Shown: piece after piece, positions 43,679 to 52,396 of the stretch
Numbering within the stretch: position 1 is the stretch's first letter
Layout: each line of letters opens with the position of its first letter
Assembly (NCBI GenBank): GCA_050952465.1
Contig: JBMNKZ010000008.1
Coordinates: forward strand, 248,001 to 312,000
Length of the DNA stretch: 64,000 bases
Reading direction: 5' to 3'
Source of the DNA: DUPU01 sp050952465
GTDB taxonomy: Bacteria > Bacillota > Dehalobacteriia > Dehalobacteriales > Dehalobacteriaceae
Program-made: the position numbers and the translations under genes
Notes under the pieces: generated by a model
Seen by the model: only the letters and a program-made list of their open reading frames with translations
Databases searched by the model: none
What the model was told of the DNA's origin: nothing

Positions 43679-43735
43679 ATGATAAAAACTGGTTTAGCGG
43701 ATATTGTAATTAGTAGGGAGGTCTGTGCAAAATAA
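43679..43735 (+). other. Truncated short frame at the transposon's right border
   Basis: ATG 43679 after AAAGGGGATG opens an 18-codon frame MIKTGLADIVISREVCAK that stops within the TGCAAAATAA end motif. The good ribosome site and abrupt end suggest it may be the 5' stump of a gene interrupted by the element, but I cannot identify the gene. The rest of 43519-43786 contains no gene. Confidence 0.3.
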
Positions 43736-43786
43736 TATGCCTAAAGCCTCCCATAAGTTATCATTAAACTTAGGAGGATAAAATGA

Positions 43787-44872
43787 ATGATTAAATATGA
43801 TTTGAAAAATATCGGCCTCACTGAAAGATTGATACAAGAGTCCTCTAAATATCAAGGGCTATATCTTGGGCGTGTCTCTGCCCAATATAAAGACTTATAT
43901 AAAATTGTTACGGAAAAGGGTGAACTAACGGCAGAGATTTCCGGAAAATTCCGCTTTAATGCCAAGTCATTATCTGATTATCCTGCTGTAGGTGATTTTG
44001 TGATGCTGGATCGTATGGATAGTACCCAGGGTAACGGTATTATTTACTATGTGCTGACCCGGAAAAGTGCTTTTGAGCGAAAAGCCGCCGGCACATCTAA
44101 TGATGTACAGATTGTAGCCGCAAATATTGATACGGTTTTTATCTGCATGTCACTTAACAATGACTTTAACCTCAGAAGATTGGAACGTTATCTGTCTATC
44201 GCCTGGGACAGCGGGGCAACACCTGTAATCGTGTTAACTAAATCAGATTTATGTGATGATATCAAGAAAATGCTCGATGAGACAGCTTCAGTGGCCATAG
44301 GTGTCGACGTTCTTGTTACGACAAGCATGTCCCATGACGGTTTTGCTGCGGTGAAAGCTTATATTTCACCGGGCAAGACAGTAGCATTTATTGGTTCATC
44401 CGGTGTGGGTAAATCCACTTTAATTAACCGTCTATTTGGAGAAAATATTTTGGAAACCCAGGGAATCAGGAATGATGATCGGGGTCGGCATACTACTACG
44501 CGGCGTGAATTGTTTATTTTGCCTAACGGGGGTGCAGTAATTGATACGCCGGGGATGCGTGAACTAGGGCTAGAGAGTGCTGACCTGGCAAAAGCATTTG
44601 CCGATATTGATGAACTGGCCAGTAACTGCAAATTTCATGATTGCACCCACCAAAGCGAACCGGACTGTGCTGTAAAACAAGCGATTAAAGATGGGGTTTT
44701 GACGGCAGAGCGGCTGGAAAACTATCATAAATTAAAAAAGGAAGCTAAATATGACGGCTTAGACTCAAAGCAGATTGAAAAGGAAAAAATAAGTGAAATG
44801 TTTCGTAAATTTGGCGGCATAAAGAATGCCAGAGATTTTATAAAAGGTAAAAATACTAGAAAACCAAGATAA
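43787..44872 (+). CDS. rsgA: Ribosome small-subunit GTPase RsgA
   Basis: RsgA (YloQ/EngC) is a circularly permuted GTPase that checks late 30S subunit maturation. This 361-residue protein shows an N-terminal OB-like domain, then G4 (VLTKSDLC) before G1 (IGSSGVGKSTLINRL) and G3 (DTPGMREL), the permuted order that defines the family, and a C-terminal zinc knuckle (CKFHDCTHQSEPDC). ACTTAGGAGGATAA precedes ATG 43787. It is monocistronic, followed by a strong terminator. The N terminus is slightly divergent from the housekeeping copy, so it could be a second paralogue. Confidence 0.92.
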   Translation: MIKYDLKNIGLTERLIQESSKYQGLYLGRVSAQYKDLYKIVTEKGELTAEISGKFRFNAKSLSDYPAVGDFVMLDRMDSTQGNGIIYYVLTRKSAFERKAAGTSNDVQIVAANIDTVFICMSLNNDFNLRRLERYLSIAWDSGATPVIVLTKSDLCDDIKKMLDETASVAIGVDVLVTTSMSHDGFAAVKAYISPGKTVAFIGSSGVGKSTLINRLFGENILETQGIRNDDRGRHTTTRRELFILPNGGAVIDTPGMRELGLESADLAKAFADIDELASNCKFHDCTHQSEPDCAVKQAIKDGVLTAERLENYHKLKKEAKYDGLDSKQIEKEKISEMFRKFGGIKNARDFIKGKNTRKPR

Positions 44873-44885
44873 ACTATTAATTTGA

Positions 44886-44913
44886 CCGTTACCCCGTGGG
44901 TAGCGGTTTTTTT
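44886..44913 (+). terminator. Rho-independent terminator after rsgA
   Basis: CCGTTACCC (44886-44894) pairs with GGGTAGCGG over a short loop with one mismatch, followed by seven T. Confidence 0.88.
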
Positions 44914-45082
44914 AATGAACATATATTGATCACTCCCGTTTAAAAACTATCCCCTTGATTCTATTTCCATAAAATGCAAAGCATCTTTCCTTGAAAAAAA
45001 TTATTTTTTAGCAGGAATATATCAAGAATTATCGAATACCAGATATAAACATGTAGGACAAGTTGGTTAAAGTTATACGGAT

Positions 45083-45097
45083 AAATTAGACTAATTT
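45083..45097 (+). promoter_or_regulatory. Perfect palindrome, probable GntR operator
   Basis: AAATTAGACTAATTT is a perfect 15-base palindrome centred on one A, 17 bases before the GntR gene start. GntR/HutC regulators bind such short palindromes, so autoregulation and control of the downstream operon are likely. Fourteen of these bases (AATTAGACTAATTT) recur upstream of dsrA at 63336. Confidence 0.55.
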
Positions 45098-45113
45098 ACA
45101 GGATGGTAGTCCA

Positions 45114-45851
45114 ATGAGTGTAGGGATAAAATCAAAGTCATTGTATCGGCAATTGGCGGAACGACTGGAAAAAGAAATTGAGAGCGGTAAATGGATGCCA
45201 GGGGATAGGCTACCATCAGAAAATGATATGGTTAAGCAGTTTGGTCTTGGCCGGGCCAGTGTCAAAAGAGCCATTTCAGAACTCTCTCAAAAAAACCTTG
45301 TCTACTCTATTCAGGGAAAAGGGACCTTTGTGGCGGAGCCTCAGATTAGGACAAAATTATTAAGTCTTACCAGTTTTACTGAGGATATGCTTTCCCGGGG
45401 GCTGAAACCCCAAAGCAGGCTGGTGGAATTACAAATCATTACCGCTGGATCGGATCTGGCCGAAAAGCTTAACATCAGTTCTGAGGAAAAGGTAATCAAG
45501 TTAAGTCGTTTAAGACTTGTCAATGAAGAGCCTATAATCCTGGAAACCTCCTATCTTCCTTATAAAGATTGCCATGGGATCCTTGATGAAAATTTAAGCA
45601 ATGAATCATTATACAAAATCTTAAGGGATAAGTGCGGTATTATCTTGCGCACAGCCAAGGATACACTGGAACCTGTTTTTGTAGGAGATAAGGAAGCGGT
45701 TTTATTAGAGGTTCCCCCTAAGTCACTTGCCATTTTGATTGATCGGATTTCCTATACCACCGATGGCCGTCCCATGGAGTATAGTACCGGTATGATCCGT
45801 GGTGATAAGTGTCGTTTTTATTTTGACTTAGTCAACAACCTATATAGATAG
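45114..45851 (+). CDS. GntR family regulator with UTRA domain (HutC/FrlR type)
   Basis: This 245-residue transcription factor has an N-terminal winged helix (LYRQLAERLEKEIESGKW, then DRLPSENDMVKQFGLGRASV and GKGTFVAEP) and a C-terminal UTRA ligand-binding domain (from about residue 90, with KLSRLRLVNEEPIILETSYL). Proteins of this type sense sugar phosphates; in Bacillus the related FrlR controls fructosamine genes. It begins the operon and the next gene starts 11 bases after it. A perfect palindrome lies just upstream and may be its operator. Confidence 0.9.
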   Translation: MSVGIKSKSLYRQLAERLEKEIESGKWMPGDRLPSENDMVKQFGLGRASVKRAISELSQKNLVYSIQGKGTFVAEPQIRTKLLSLTSFTEDMLSRGLKPQSRLVELQIITAGSDLAEKLNISSEEKVIKLSRLRLVNEEPIILETSYLPYKDCHGILDENLSNESLYKILRDKCGIILRTAKDTLEPVFVGDKEAVLLEVPPKSLAILIDRISYTTDGRPMEYSTGMIRGDKCRFYFDLVNNLYR

Positions 45852-45862
45852 GAGGGATTTAT

Positions 45863-47266
45863 ATGCTTAACATTTTAAGAAATTTTCAAGTCCTTACTGA
45901 AGATGAAATAGAAGCTATTCACCGTCAATCCCTCAAGATTCTAGCGGAAATTGGCTGTAAGGTGCCTCATCCTGAGTTTCTAAAGTTATTTCAGGAGGCC
46001 GGAGCTAATGTAAAAGACGAACATGTCTACATTCCCGGAAAATTGTGTGCAGAAGCCCTGGAATATGCCAGAAACAGGGTCACTACTTTTAACCCCCGTA
46101 AGGAAAAGGGTAAGCTGAGGGCATGCATGTCTTCAGAAGCCTTCTTTATTGATTACAAGACAAAGGAAAAAAGGGCCGGTACAACCAAAGATATACTGAA
46201 AGGTTTGGTTATCGGCAATTCTTTGCCCAATGTTGATATCGTGATGCCGATAGTTCATCCTGAGGATGTTGCGAATGAAATCGCAGATATAGTATCCCAT
46301 CAATTATGTTTCCTTTATAGTGAAAAACCTTTTCACGCCTGGACCCTTTCGCCGGAAACGGCAGATTATATTCTCAGGATGGCTGTGGTGGCGGAAAAAC
46401 CCGTTACCTATATTGGAGAGATAATTAGCCCTTTACAGATCTCCTGGGAAACCTTGGAGATTGCTTTGAAATATGCTGCCCTTGATTTTCCTGTTGGCTT
46501 TGGTTCCATTGTTAATGCCGGTTCCTCCGGGCCGGTGACCCTTGCCGGTACTCTGGCTTTGCAAAATGCGGAATACCTCTTGGGACTTATTTTGGTATAT
46601 CTGTTAAAGGTTTCTCGTCCTGTTACCTTTGCAGCGGGGGCTCACACCATGGATTTAAGGACCATGGCTTGTTCCTTTGGGAGCCCTAACCAGGCCCTTT
46701 TAGCCATGGCGCAGACCCAGCTGTCCAAGTACTATGGTCTTCCCGCTACCTGGAATGTAGGTTTGTCGGATGCTAATTATCCTGATTTTCAATCCGGTTT
46801 TGAAAAGGGTATGTCAGCAGCACTGGCTATGGCCGCCGGTATAGATGACATTGGTCTTCAGGGTATTGTAGGGGCAGATCAAGGGGGAAGCCTGGAACAG
46901 TTGGTAATTGATAACGAATGGATTGATGCCTTAAATCATGTTTTCCGTGGTATGAAGATAGATGAAGAGACTTTGGCTTTTGACGTTACTCACAATGTAG
47001 GTATCGGCGGAATGTTTATTTCTGAATCTCATACAGTAGAACATATGCGGGAGGTGTATTGGAACTCAGGATTATTTAATCGAGATAGCTGGGATAGCTG
47101 GATTAAGAAAAGCGGAGGTGATCTGCTGGATGCTGCGGCAGCAAAGGTGGAAAAGATATTGCTGGAAAAATATCCGCCTAAAATGCTAGTTTCACAGGAA
47201 GTTGCGGGAAGATTGGAAAGCATCGTTAATGATGCGTCTCAAAAATTAATTAAAGGAGATAAGTAA
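45863..47266 (+). CDS. MttB-family (trimethylamine methyltransferase-like) protein, no pyrrolysine codon
   Basis: This 467-residue protein belongs to the MttB superfamily of corrinoid-dependent amine demethylases. It shows the family beginning (LTEDEIEAIHRQSLKILAEIG) and glycine-rich barrel segments (GSIVNAGSSGPVTLAGTLAL). The frame has no internal TAG, so it is not the pyrrolysine enzyme but a homologue like MtgB/MtcB/MtpB, which use glycine betaine, carnitine or proline betaine. No corrinoid protein gene is beside it. It lies between the GntR gene and a sugar-importer operon, so its substrate is likely an N-methylated compound released from, or taken up with, the transported sugar conjugate. 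The latter is inference. Confidence 0.85.
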   Translation: MLNILRNFQVLTEDEIEAIHRQSLKILAEIGCKVPHPEFLKLFQEAGANVKDEHVYIPGKLCAEALEYARNRVTTFNPRKEKGKLRACMSSEAFFIDYKTKEKRAGTTKDILKGLVIGNSLPNVDIVMPIVHPEDVANEIADIVSHQLCFLYSEKPFHAWTLSPETADYILRMAVVAEKPVTYIGEIISPLQISWETLEIALKYAALDFPVGFGSIVNAGSSGPVTLAGTLALQNAEYLLGLILVYLLKVSRPVTFAAGAHTMDLRTMACSFGSPNQALLAMAQTQLSKYYGLPATWNVGLSDANYPDFQSGFEKGMSAALAMAAGIDDIGLQGIVGADQGGSLEQLVIDNEWIDALNHVFRGMKIDEETLAFDVTHNVGIGGMFISESHTVEHMREVYWNSGLFNRDSWDSWIKKSGGDLLDAAAAKVEKILLEKYPPKMLVSQEVAGRLESIVNDASQKLIKGDK

Positions 47267-48559
47267 ATGTATAAAAAAGTTAAGATGTTATCTGTTTTAG
47301 CTTTATTGATGTTTTTAGCTACAGTCCTTTTAGCAGGGTGTGGTTCAAGTAAGTCCGGGGAATCGGGGGAATCCGGTTCCGATAAAGATGTTACTATCAG
47401 TGCCCTCTTTATGAAACAGGCCGGTTACAGCGAAGATGATGTGAGAAACATGACCAAGGAATTTGAGTCCAATAACCCTGGCATTAAAGTTAATCTAACC
47501 TTCTTGGCCTATGAAGCCCTTCATGACAAGATTATTACAAACGTTGCTTCCGGCACCAATTCTTTTGATGTAGTTCCCGTTGATGACCCCTGGCTGGCGG
47601 AATTTGCTCAAGCTGGTATCATCAAAGATATTAGTGCACAAGTCACGGCGGAGATGAAGGAAGAAGTTTTTCCTGCCGCGATGGAAACCTTTGCTTTTCA
47701 GGGTAAGCAGTATGCCATTCCCTGGAACAATGATACCAAGTTCTTCTTCTACAATAAAAAAATGCTGGCCGACGCTGGTTTTGAAAAAGCCCCTGCAACT
47801 TGGGAAGAATTTGTCACTATGGCAAAAGCTATAAAAGATAAAGGGATTGCGGAATCTCCTTCTATCTGGAGCTGGAGCCAGGCGGAAGCATTGGTTTGTG
47901 ACTATCAGACCTTTTTAAGTGCCTTCGGCGGCAGAATGCTTGATGATGATTTGAATCCTGTTTTCAATGAAAAACCCGGCGTGGATGCCCTCCAGTTTAT
48001 GGTGGATCTGCAAAAGGATGGCTTGGCTAATGCCAGTTCAACCCAGTCTTTAGAAGAAGACGTGCGAAGAGTTTTCTCCCAGGGCAAGGTAGCATTTGCT
48101 ACTAACTGGACATATATGTACAACCTGGCAAAAGATCCAAATGAATCAACAGTTACCGAGGATGTGGGTATTGCTCTGATGCCGGATAAAAAATCAGTTT
48201 ATGGTGCTATGGGTCTTGCCATGTCTTCAACTACGAAAAACGATGAAGCCGTATGGAAATTTATTGAGTATTTAACCAGCAAAGAAGTACAGAAAAAATA
48301 TGCTGCCCTTTCTTTACCGATTTGGAAAACCCTATATGATGATCCTGAGCTGGTAGAGGCTCAACCGGAACTGGTAGCAGTTGCCAAAGAACAGTATGAG
48401 AATGTGGAATCCAGAGCGCGTACTCCTTGGTATCCGGAATTGTCTCAGGCTCTCCAGTTAGAAATTCAAAACGCTCTCACCGGTAACAAAGATCCTCAAA
48501 AAGCCCTTGATGATGCTGCAACTAAAGTGGAAGAAATCAAAAATTCATACAGCAAGTAG
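47267..48559 (+). CDS. Sugar ABC transporter binding lipoprotein (FrlO/family 1)
   Basis: This 430-residue solute-binding protein of family 1 (MalE/UgpB type) has a signal peptide with lipobox LLAGC (cysteine about residue 25), a serine/glycine linker, and sugar-binding-protein blocks such as VTISALFMKQAGYS, KQYAIPWNNDTKFFFYNK and EYLTSKEVQKKY. AAAGGAGATAAGTA before ATG 47267 lies in the end of the methyltransferase gene, so the two are coupled. It corresponds to FrlO in gene order-like comparison with the Bacillus fructosamine operon. A hairpin follows, which may stabilise its message. Confidence 0.92.
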   Translation: MYKKVKMLSVLALLMFLATVLLAGCGSSKSGESGESGSDKDVTISALFMKQAGYSEDDVRNMTKEFESNNPGIKVNLTFLAYEALHDKIITNVASGTNSFDVVPVDDPWLAEFAQAGIIKDISAQVTAEMKEEVFPAAMETFAFQGKQYAIPWNNDTKFFFYNKKMLADAGFEKAPATWEEFVTMAKAIKDKGIAESPSIWSWSQAEALVCDYQTFLSAFGGRMLDDDLNPVFNEKPGVDALQFMVDLQKDGLANASSTQSLEEDVRRVFSQGKVAFATNWTYMYNLAKDPNESTVTEDVGIALMPDKKSVYGAMGLAMSSTTKNDEAVWKFIEYLTSKEVQKKYAALSLPIWKTLYDDPELVEAQPELVAVAKEQYENVESRARTPWYPELSQALQLEIQNALTGNKDPQKALDDAATKVEEIKNSYSK

Positions 48560-48570
48560 TTTCAAATATG

Positions 48571-48596
48571 GTGGAACACCCAATCGGGTGTTCCAC
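48571..48596 (+). repeat. Intercistronic stem-loop after the binding-protein gene
   Basis: GTGGAACACCC (48571-48581) pairs perfectly with GGGTGTTCCAC (48586-48596) over a four-base loop. Without a T-run it probably protects the upstream mRNA segment or partly reduces read-through, giving more binding protein than permease. Confidence 0.7.
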
Positions 48597-48626
48597 TCAT
48601 AGCTTAGAAAGGCGGTAATCCAGTTT

Positions 48627-49535
48627 ATGGAGACAACTTCTAAGAAATTGAGAAAACCTATATCAGAGTCCTTATTTGCGATTTTGCTTATTTTACCCAG
48701 CCTAATTGTTATTCTGGGGATTATTACCTACCCCCTTTTGAATACTTTTTATCTTAGCCTGCATAAGATTAATTTAACTCAGCCTCTCCTGGGGAGGCCT
48801 TTTGTAGGCCTTGCCAATTATATAGATATTTTGACATCACAAGAGTTTTGGCTGGCGTTAGGCCGTACCGCATACTTTGCCGTGGCTTCCATCTTGATTG
48901 AACTGACTTTGGGGATAGCTATTGCCATTCTGTTTAATCAAAAGTTTAGGGGACGTTGGTTCCTAAGAGGACTGATCATGATTCCCTGGGCTCTTCCCAC
49001 CATCGTAAACGGTGCCACTTGGCGCTGGATTTATAATGCTGATTACGGTGCTCTCAACGCTTTTTTAGTGCAGATAGGTTTTATGGAAACCTACAAGAGC
49101 TGGCTGGGCGATCCCTTTTTGGCCCTTAATATGGTGGTGCTGGCCGATGCCTGGAAAATGACCCCGCTCGTAGTTATTTTGGTTTTGGCAGCGCTCCAGT
49201 CCATTCCGAAAAGTCTATATGAGGCTGCCTATGTGGATGGAGCCACAGCTTGGCGAGCCTTTTGGAAAATTACTCTTCCTTTGCTAAAACCAACGATTCT
49301 GGTATTGTTGGTGATGAGGACTATGGATACCTTAAAAGTTTTTGATATTATATTTGCTATTACCAGGGGCGGCCCGGCCAATGGTACTCAGGTGATTACT
49401 TACCTGGCCTATAATGAGTCCTTTAGCTATCTCCATTTGGGCAAGGGTTCAGCTGTGGCTTATACCATTGCTTTCTTGGTCGCTGGCTTAACCCTGCTTT
49501 ATGTAAAATTTCTCAAAACTGATGACGTGTACTAG
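48627..49535 (+). CDS. Sugar ABC transporter permease (MalF/UgpA, FrlN-like)
   Basis: This 302-residue membrane protein has six hydrophobic helices and the EAA loop (SLYEAAYVDGATAWRAFWKI) that docks onto the ATPase. It belongs to the MalF/UgpA-type family (CUT1). The start ATG 48627 follows GAAAGGCGG. It is followed 11 bases later by the second permease, forming a heterodimeric channel for the sugar conjugate recognised by the upstream binding protein. Confidence 0.93.
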   Translation: METTSKKLRKPISESLFAILLILPSLIVILGIITYPLLNTFYLSLHKINLTQPLLGRPFVGLANYIDILTSQEFWLALGRTAYFAVASILIELTLGIAIAILFNQKFRGRWFLRGLIMIPWALPTIVNGATWRWIYNADYGALNAFLVQIGFMETYKSWLGDPFLALNMVVLADAWKMTPLVVILVLAALQSIPKSLYEAAYVDGATAWRAFWKITLPLLKPTILVLLVMRTMDTLKVFDIIFAITRGGPANGTQVITYLAYNESFSYLHLGKGSAVAYTIAFLVAGLTLLYVKFLKTDDVY

Positions 49536-49546
49536 GAGGTAGCGGT

Positions 49547-50404
49547 ATGGTAAAAATAAAAAATTTAATTGGTACAGCCTTAAAATATCTGGCAGTGATA
49601 CTGGTTGCCGCCTATATCCTAGGGCCATTTCTCTGGCTGATCATTTCAAGTATCTCCAACATCAGTGATTTGCTTAAGGTGCCTCTTGACTGGCTTCCTG
49701 ATACCATAGACTTAAGCAGGTACCAGAGTATCTTTACCAGCATGGAGGCAGACGGCCCAGCCTATTCTTTTAGGTTTGCCATGATTAACAGCCTGATTGT
49801 TGCCATCAGCGTAACTGCTTTGGGAATGTTTGTCGGGGTGCCCGCGGCTTACGCTTTTGCCCGCTTGAAATTTAAGGGAAAGAATGGCCTCCTTTTAGGA
49901 GTGCTGTTCAGCTATATGATTCCTCCGGTGACCATTGTGATTCCTCTTTACATGGTCATGGGCAAATTGCAGTTAATGGATTCCCTTTTTGGTTTGACAA
50001 TAATTTACGCAACTTTTGTCACACCTTTTGTTATATGGATTATGCGCAGTTATTTTGCGACTATTCCCAAAGACTTAGAGGATGCGGCTCGGATTGACGG
50101 TTGTAACCGCTTGACTGCGCTGGTTAAAGTAATTCTCCCCCTGGCTAAGCCGGGCTTGGTGGCAACAGCCATATTCAGCTTCCTAGCGGCCTGGGATGAG
50201 TTCTTTTATGCTAACATTTTTACTTCTACCCTAAAGGCGAAAACTATTTCCGTTGCTATTGCGGAATTTAGTGCTAAGAATGCCGTTGATTACGGCATGA
50301 TTGCGGCAGGAGGGGTGATAGCTGCTCTTCCCCCCATGGTTATTGCCTTAGTACTCCAGCGATACATCATCGAAGGTTTAACATCAGGTTCTGTGAAAGG
50401 GTGA
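49547..50404 (+). CDS. Sugar ABC transporter permease (MalG, FrlM-like)
   Basis: This 285-residue second permease subunit of the CUT1 importer has an N-terminal anchor helix (YLAVILVAAYILGPFLWLI) and the EAA motif LEDAARIDGCNRLTALVKVILP near residue 185. AGGAGGTAGCGGT precedes ATG 49547. It is typical of MalG/UgpE proteins. Kinase gene follows 7 bases after its stop, consistent with a single transcript. Confidence 0.93.
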   Translation: MVKIKNLIGTALKYLAVILVAAYILGPFLWLIISSISNISDLLKVPLDWLPDTIDLSRYQSIFTSMEADGPAYSFRFAMINSLIVAISVTALGMFVGVPAAYAFARLKFKGKNGLLLGVLFSYMIPPVTIVIPLYMVMGKLQLMDSLFGLTIIYATFVTPFVIWIMRSYFATIPKDLEDAARIDGCNRLTALVKVILPLAKPGLVATAIFSFLAAWDEFFYANIFTSTLKAKTISVAIAEFSAKNAVDYGMIAAGGVIAALPPMVIALVLQRYIIEGLTSGSVKG

Positions 50405-50411
50405 TCTGGTA

Positions 50412-51341
50412 ATGGCAGTTTGCTTTTGTATTGGTGAAAGCTGTATCGATGTCCATGTTCCTCCCTATGACCGGCTGCCGCAGCCGGGGGAGGTAATTAT
50501 AAATAATGATTTGGCTTTAACCTTGGGCGGTTCTGCTGCTTATACCGCTTCCTGCCTGGGACGTCTGGGGGCGGAAACTTGGATTAAAATTAAGGTGGGC
50601 AGGGACAGTAGTGCTGGAATGCTTCGGTATCTCCTTAATCAGGAACAGGTTAATACCTTAGTTGATGTGGATGAGGGGGAGAAAACACAGGTTGCTTTAA
50701 CTTTTGCCAGAGATAACGGTAAAGGTTATATTTCCAGCAAGCCCCTCCTGGCAGTACCTACCAGGGAAGAAATAACTGATAAGGGGACTGAGGTTCTCCA
50801 TATTGCCGGCTATTTGCTCTATCCTGAATTGTGGAATGAGAGTACCTTTGAGCTCTTAAGTTGGGCAAGAAAAGGCGGTATATTGGCCAGCCTGGATTCT
50901 CAAATGTGTCCAGAGCCGGAGCAGGCAAAGGCCCTTTTTCATAAGGATTTACTAGGAAATTTGGATGTATTGTTTATGGACGAAAAAGAAGTCTGTAACT
51001 ATTTTCACACAGACATGGTAATAGATGTGGTACAGGAACTTCAACAATTAGGGGTTCCGATAATTTCAATAAAAATGGGCAGGAAAGGAAGTATTACTGT
51101 TACAAAGGACGAAGTGATCAAAGTCCCGGCCTTTCGGGTTAAACCTGTAAATACCGTAGGAGCCGGCGATACCTATAACGGGGCCTTTATCTATGGGCTT
51201 CTGCAAAAATGGGATTTACCCAAAGTTGCTTCTTTTGCCAACCTCATTGCCGGGGTTAGTACCACTGTGCGGGCATATAAAAAGATTTTATCAGTTGATG
51301 AAGCTTGTCAAATACTTGACAAAACACAGGAGGAGATATAG
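50412..51341 (+). CDS. PfkB-family kinase (FrlD-like fructosamine kinase candidate)
   Basis: This 309-residue kinase of the ribokinase superfamily has the first signature GGSAAYTASCLGRLGAETW and the second NTVGAGDTYNGAFIYG with the catalytic aspartate (about residue 253). In a fructosamine pathway it would phosphorylate the sugar at carbon 6 so that the adjacent SIS protein can release the amine. Sequence does not prove the substrate; ketohexose or 2-keto-3-deoxygluconate kinases look alike. GGGTGATCTGGTA precedes the start. Its stop overlaps the next start by one base. Confidence 0.88.
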   Translation: MAVCFCIGESCIDVHVPPYDRLPQPGEVIINNDLALTLGGSAAYTASCLGRLGAETWIKIKVGRDSSAGMLRYLLNQEQVNTLVDVDEGEKTQVALTFARDNGKGYISSKPLLAVPTREEITDKGTEVLHIAGYLLYPELWNESTFELLSWARKGGILASLDSQMCPEPEQAKALFHKDLLGNLDVLFMDEKEVCNYFHTDMVIDVVQELQQLGVPIISIKMGRKGSITVTKDEVIKVPAFRVKPVNTVGAGDTYNGAFIYGLLQKWDLPKVASFANLIAGVSTTVRAYKKILSVDEACQILDKTQEEI

Positions 51342-52360
51342 TGTACAGTATGCTTAATGAGGTGAAGGGGCAGCCCGATGCTTTACGATTAGCCCTCAAC
51401 CAAAAAGAAGAAGTGCATCGGTTGGCAGGTTTACTAAAAAATAAAAAGAGAATTTTATTTATGGGCATGGGCAGTTCCTATTTGGCTTTAAAAGCAGCCC
51501 AAAACTATCTTAGTAAAAGGATTCCCGGCACCATTGATTTGGTTACCGCGGGAGATGTTATTTTCTATTTTGATGAGACTAAACGGTATGATCTGGTTAT
51601 TATCGCCTCCCAGTCCGGGGAAAGTATCGAAACCCTTGACGCGGCGCGCAAACTCAAGGAATACGGCCTGGAAATTTGGACAATAACTAACACCAAAGAT
51701 TCCAGCCTTTACAGCCTTGCGGATGAAAAACTTCTCATGTTAGCAGGCAGAGAAGTTACCTCCGCCACTAAAACTTATATTAATCTTATGGCCTTGCTTT
51801 TTGCTCTCGGTTTGACTGAAGGTGATCCATCCTGGGATGATCTTTTAAGCATACCGTCCTGGATGGAAGCATGCATTACGGAATGTGAGAAAAAAGCCCA
51901 ACAGACGGCCAAAGAGTTGCATCAAGAAGGCATTCGGAACTTGTATGTTCTTGGTATGGGGCCGCATCTGGTTACCGCCGGTGAAGCAGCGCTCTTGTTC
52001 AAGGAAAAGGTGTGGCTTTGTACAGAGGGAATGAATACAGCGGAATTTCGCCACGGGCCGGTGGAAGTCATCGAAAACGGGGTAGGCGTGTTTATACTGG
52101 GGGGAAATCCTGAGGTAGAGAAGTTTTCCCTATTAGTTGCCAAGGACTTGCAAAGTAAGGGAGCAAGAGTATATTTTATCGGGTCGGATTCTGAATCTCA
52201 GGGCCGAGTAGGGTATATCAATTGTTCATGCCCTAATGAAGAATACCTGCCTTTTATTCAGGTTATCCCCTTTCAGTTTATTTCTTTCTTCCTCGCCTTG
52301 GAAAAGGGGATGAATGTTGAAGGATTCCGACATATCGGTAAAGTAATCAATAGTTATTAA
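51341..52360 (+). CDS. SIS-domain sugar isomerase/deglycase (FrlB-like candidate)
   Basis: This 339-residue protein has two sugar-isomerase (SIS) domains like the C-terminal half of GlmS. The phosphosugar loop IIASQSGESIETLDA (about residues 86-100) and EFRHGPVEVIE are clear. In Bacillus FrlB a protein of this build splits fructoselysine-6-phosphate into glucose-6-phosphate and lysine. Start is GTG 51341 overlapping the kinase TAG, after AGGAGGAG. With importer, kinase and GntR regulator it reproduces the gene content of frl operons, which supports a deglycase role; an aminosugar isomerase (AgaS-like) is the alternative. Confidence 0.87.
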   Translation: MYSMLNEVKGQPDALRLALNQKEEVHRLAGLLKNKKRILFMGMGSSYLALKAAQNYLSKRIPGTIDLVTAGDVIFYFDETKRYDLVIIASQSGESIETLDAARKLKEYGLEIWTITNTKDSSLYSLADEKLLMLAGREVTSATKTYINLMALLFALGLTEGDPSWDDLLSIPSWMEACITECEKKAQQTAKELHQEGIRNLYVLGMGPHLVTAGEAALLFKEKVWLCTEGMNTAEFRHGPVEVIENGVGVFILGGNPEVEKFSLLVAKDLQSKGARVYFIGSDSESQGRVGYINCSCPNEEYLPFIQVIPFQFISFFLALEKGMNVEGFRHIGKVINSY

Positions 52361-52396
52361 ACGGTTTCGGATAGTGTTAGGAGAAGGAGGTGCTCT

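Larger units (their letters stand above)
40632..43745 (-). mobile_element. Three-gene DDE transposon (transposase, ExeA-like ATPase, DUF6431)
   Basis: The segment begins directly after the truncated CRISPR repeat and contains a DDE transposase, an AAA ATPase and a DUF6431 protein, all on the minus strand. Inverted related end motifs are seen: GCATATCTTTTGCA near the left end (about 40653-40666) and TGCAAAATAATATGC at 43726-43740; further TGCAAAA copies occur near 40640 and 42940, as in elements with several transposase binding sites. Exact borders and a target duplication could not be resolved, so the right limit is approximate. Confidence 0.55.

Noticed and set aside
43679..43735. Functional small protein MIKTGLADIVISREVCAK
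   Set aside because: It ends in the transposon end motif and resembles no known small protein; kept only as a possible gene stump.
45863..47266. Pyrrolysine-containing trimethylamine methyltransferase MttB
   Set aside because: The frame has no internal TAG codon and no corrinoid partner beside it, so it is a non-pyrrolysine homologue.
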